A DNA stretch of 25,468 nucleotides from a bacterium. Its GTDB lineage: Bacteria; BMS3Abin14. The notes under the pieces were generated by a model that was given only the letters and a program-made list of their open reading frames with translations, did not search any database and was not told where the DNA came from. How positions within the stretch are numbered: the stretch's first letter is position 1; each line of letters starts with the position of its first letter. Made by a program: the position numbers and the translations under genes. The DNA is taken from the NCBI GenBank assembly GCA_029210545.1, contig JARGFV010000031.1, forward strand, positions 1 to 25,468, written 5' to 3'. This document shows positions 23,889 through 25,468 of the stretch, piece by piece.

Positions 23889-24593
23889 TCACGATCTTTC
23901 CAACAGGGTGTCTTGTACGAATTTCCTGATAACCTTCCTGGTTGCCGTATCGATAATGATAAAACGCAGTCCGTGAAGAAACTGCTCGTCCACCTCCCGG
24001 GCGTAAACGATCTCCGCGCCGACGACGAGATCTTCCTTGCTTCGCGGCAGGGGAAAGGTCACCTTGACGATATCCCCGGGTGTGAGCTTCTCCCCGACAA
24101 GCATCCCGGCGCCCCCCTCACCGATCTCCCTGAGGATCCCGGCAACCAGCTCGGTTCCGGTAGTGGCTTCGGCTACGACATTGCACTCGACACGGTTATA
24201 GGCTCTCGGGTTGGACTCGAGCAGGGACTGTATCCGCTGAAAAAGGAGACGGGGACTCACCGGCTTTAGAAGGAAATCATCGCACCCCGCATCCAGCATT
24301 GCGGCAACGCCTCCCACCGCCCCAGCCTGAACCAGGGCGACAACGGGTACCTCTTCGCCACCCGGCGCGGACCTAAGGGATCCAATCCCTTCAACGGCAC
24401 TCTGGTCAGCGGACATCTCCATCAGGACCAGCTCAACATCCCCTTCCCTGAACGACACCACCCCGGCGGCTGCGTCCCGGGCCTCCTTCACATGGTATCC
24501 GTAACCCTTCAGGAGGGTCGCCAGCATCTCTCTTACCTCAGGCGCTGGATCTACAACCAGGATCGTCTTTGTTCTCCTGAAATCATCAACCAT
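23889..24593 (-). CDS. Degenerate receiver domain fused to a PilZ domain
   Basis: 234 residues. Residues about 8-125 have a CheY-like receiver fold (KTILVVDPAPEVREML; DDFLLKPVSPRLL with the conserved Lys). The phosphate-accepting Asp position reads LVLMEMS, that is Glu near residue 58, and the second acidic pair is reduced to one Asp. Residues about 130-228 look like PilZ (NRVECNVVAEATTG, GLRFIIID), a domain that often binds cyclic di-GMP, but its RxxxR motif is not clear. The Glu may mimic phosphorylation or abolish signalling. GGGAGG precedes the ATG. It is downstream of rnpB on the same strand. Confidence 0.8.
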   Translation of the reverse strand: MVDDFRRTKTILVVDPAPEVREMLATLLKGYGYHVKEARDAAAGVVSFREGDVELVLMEMSADQSAVEGIGSLRSAPGGEEVPVVALVQAGAVGGVAAMLDAGCDDFLLKPVSPRLLFQRIQSLLESNPRAYNRVECNVVAEATTGTELVAGILREIGEGGAGMLVGEKLTPGDIVKVTFPLPRSKEDLVVGAEIVYAREVDEQFLHGLRFIIIDTATRKVIRKFVQDTLLERS

Positions 24594-24690
24594 CCAGACC
24601 TCCCGGTTCCGGAATAATGGCAGGGGCCAGGCCCCGCCATCCAGCCCCGGGAGAACCTGGACAGGATGCCGTGGCCTGACCCCGAAAAAG

Positions 24691-25135
24691 GTGAAGAGGT
24701 CCTGTAAGCCGAGTTCTGTTCCCCCTTCGCTGAAGCTGCGGGGGACAAGCCCTCGCGACCTCTTTGAAAAGAGTGGTGACCATTCATCTGGGACCGCCGT
24801 TGCCGACGGCCTCTAGCAGCCTACCCGGAAGCTTTGGACGGGCAGCCCTCAGACGCTTCCCTATTTGGCCTTGCACCGGATGGGGTTTGCCAAGCTGCCG
24901 GCGTCACCACCGGCACTGGTGAGCTCTTACCTCACCGTTTCACCCTTGCCGCGTCGAAGTCACGCCAGAGGTGCGACGAAGACGGGCGGTCTGCTCTCTG
25001 TGGCACTGTCCCTGGGGTCACCCCCGGTCGGAGTTACCGACCATCCTGCCCTGCGGTGCTCGGACTTTCCTCTCCCTCGACAAGCTCGGGACAGGCCGTC
25101 ACTCATCAAGGAAGCGGTCACCCGGACCACTTCAC
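24691..25135 (-). ncRNA. rnpB: RNase P RNA (bacterial type A)
   Basis: The minus strand shows the universal RNase P blocks in order: GAGAGGAAAGTCCGAGCACC, ACAGAGAGCAGACCGCC, AAGGGTGAAACGGTGAGGTA, GCAAGGCCAAATAGGG, GGGTAGGCTGCTAGAGG, AGATGAATGG and ACAGAACTCGGCTTACAGG. Helix P1 closes the molecule: GTGAAG-T-GGTCC at the 5' end pairs with GGACC-T-CTTCAC at the 3' end, which sets the ends to about 25135 and 24691. P2 pairs GGTGACC with GGTCACC. Between P2 and the final CR V there are extra hairpins of about 60 nt. It is the catalytic RNA that trims tRNA 5' ends. Confidence 0.97.
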
Positions 25136-25141
25136 AGGTGT

Positions 25142-25169
25142 ATTCTAACGCAAAACGGCCAGATGGCAA
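25142..25169 (-). promoter_or_regulatory. rnpB promoter
   Basis: On the minus strand TTGCCA (25169-25164), a 16-bp spacer and TAGAAT (25147-25142) stand at the right distance from the RNA 5' end at about 25135. Confidence 0.6.
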
Positions 25170-25250
25170 AGGGGAGGGAATGGTTGCTGGTTCTGCTCTT
25201 TCCAGGCCCCAGACTCTGCCCTTCGATCCAGTTTTCCCAGACACCAGACA

Positions 25251-25309
25251 CTAGGAGTCTGTCGGAGAACCTGCCTGTCTGGTTAGACAGGCAGGGCACA
25301 GACTCCTAG
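25251..25309. repeat. Nested perfect palindrome near the IS1182-like gene
   Basis: Outer arms CTAGGAGTCTGT (25251-25262) and ACAGACTCCTAG (25298-25309); inner arms CCTGCCTGTCT (25270-25280) and AGACAGGCAGG (25285-25295). Both pairs are perfect. It may be the insertion-sequence end, or a separate palindromic repeat that the IS landed beside. Confidence 0.75.
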
Positions 25310-25342
25310 ATATATTTTGTCGGCCCATGATACTATGATGTC

Positions 25343-25468
25343 ATGAAAAAACATATAATTCTGAAGAAGTTAGCCCTCAGAATTATATGTTTTGAACGGA
25401 TTTACGCATCCTATGACGGTTCGGCCGGCGGGCAGCCACCCTACGATCCCCAGATGATGGTGAGCTTG
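25343..25468 (+). CDS. IS1182-like transposase, N-terminal fragment with unusual start (partial)
   Basis: 42 codons from the ATG at 25343. From residue 20 the text is IYASYDGSAGGQPPYDPQMM, the conserved start of the DUF772 block in IS1182-family transposases. In that family this block follows an N-terminal segment of about 35 residues (with a PEDHL-like motif). Here only 18 or 19 residues (MKKHIILKKLALRIICFER) precede it, and they are encoded by a hairpin. The gene therefore looks like a truncated or rearranged copy that keeps the frame, and it may be inactive. Confidence 0.7.
   Translation, partial: MKKHIILKKLALRIICFERIYASYDGSAGGQPPYDPQMMVSL
25348..25393. repeat. 17-bp perfect inverted repeat within the transposase start
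   Basis: AAAAACATATAATTCTGA minus its first base (25348-25364) pairs perfectly with 25377-25393 around a 12-nt loop (AGAAGTTAGCCC). It begins 2 bases after the transposase ATG. The loop length equals that of the stems at 169-208 and 8564-8599. Confidence 0.75.

Larger units (their letters stand above)
25310..25468 (+). mobile_element. IS1182-like insertion sequence, 5' part (cut by window edge)
   Basis: The first codons of a transposase run off the right edge. The left limit is uncertain: it may be the palindrome at 25251-25309 or lie just after it. Confidence 0.55.

Noticed and set aside
1-25468. tRNA or rRNA genes
   Set aside because: No cloverleaf with GTTCGA-type T loop or rRNA-like segment noticed by eye; only rnpB is clear.

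Overview
This is a GC-rich bacterial chromosome segment, most like a Deltaproteobacteria / Desulfobacterota-type anaerobe. The reasons are an AhbD-type radical SAM gene beside hemE-hemH-hemG, an OFA-type transporter, a PxxKW cysteine-rich protein, a sigma54 activator with an FHA input domain, a QueH-type queuosine enzyme, and many palindromic and short-tandem intergenic repeats of the kind I associate with that group. The assignment is an inference from gene families only. Both window edges are in insertion sequences: an IS1380-like transposase start on the left (minus strand) and an IS1182-like transposase start on the right (plus strand).

Layout. 1-208: end of the IS1380-like element. 348-4673 (minus): three FHA-domain genes in a row, namely an FHA-sigma54 activator, a small zinc-ribbon/FHA protein, and a membrane FHA-VWA protein translationally coupled to it. 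4951-5940 (minus): a TIGR01212/YhcC radical SAM protein, divergent from a Rho_N-domain protein with a repetitive acidic linker (6011-6784). 6977-8161 (minus): a GpgS-like glycosyltransferase. 8187-8600: a cluster of palindromic elements. 8611-11246 (minus): an unknown exported protein, hisG and a YchF-like GTPase. 11417-12322 (plus): a PflX-like radical SAM protein. 12909-14171 (plus): an OFA-family MFS transporter with a leader of about 435 nt. 14257-14544 (minus): the PxxKW protein. 14782-15324 (plus): queH, with its start codon inside a perfect hairpin. 15683-18194 (minus): LOG-family protein, CNNM/CBS/CorC membrane protein and a cysteine-rich unknown, a tight operon. 18579-23780 (plus): heme genes. 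23889-24593 (minus): a degenerate receiver-PilZ protein. 24691-25135 (minus): RNase P RNA.

How the genes work together. The heme block is the most coherent system. An AhbD-like radical SAM gene overlaps hemE, which is followed after one base by hemH. After a palindromic repeat comes a MarR-type gene with a near-consensus promoter covered by two tandem palindromes, and then a HemY-type protoporphyrinogen oxidase gene. No coproporphyrinogen oxidase (hemN/hemF) or coproheme decarboxylase (chdC) is in the window. The radical SAM enzyme sits where one would expect the propionate-decarboxylation step, so this may be a hybrid route to heme. This is the main hypothesis from the window. The FHA cluster suggests a phosphothreonine-controlled sigma54 circuit, but its kinase is not here.

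The non-coding part is rich: at least eight perfect or near-perfect inverted repeats with 9-17 bp arms, several runs of about 7-nt tandem words in intergenic spaces, and an rnpB with extra hairpins.
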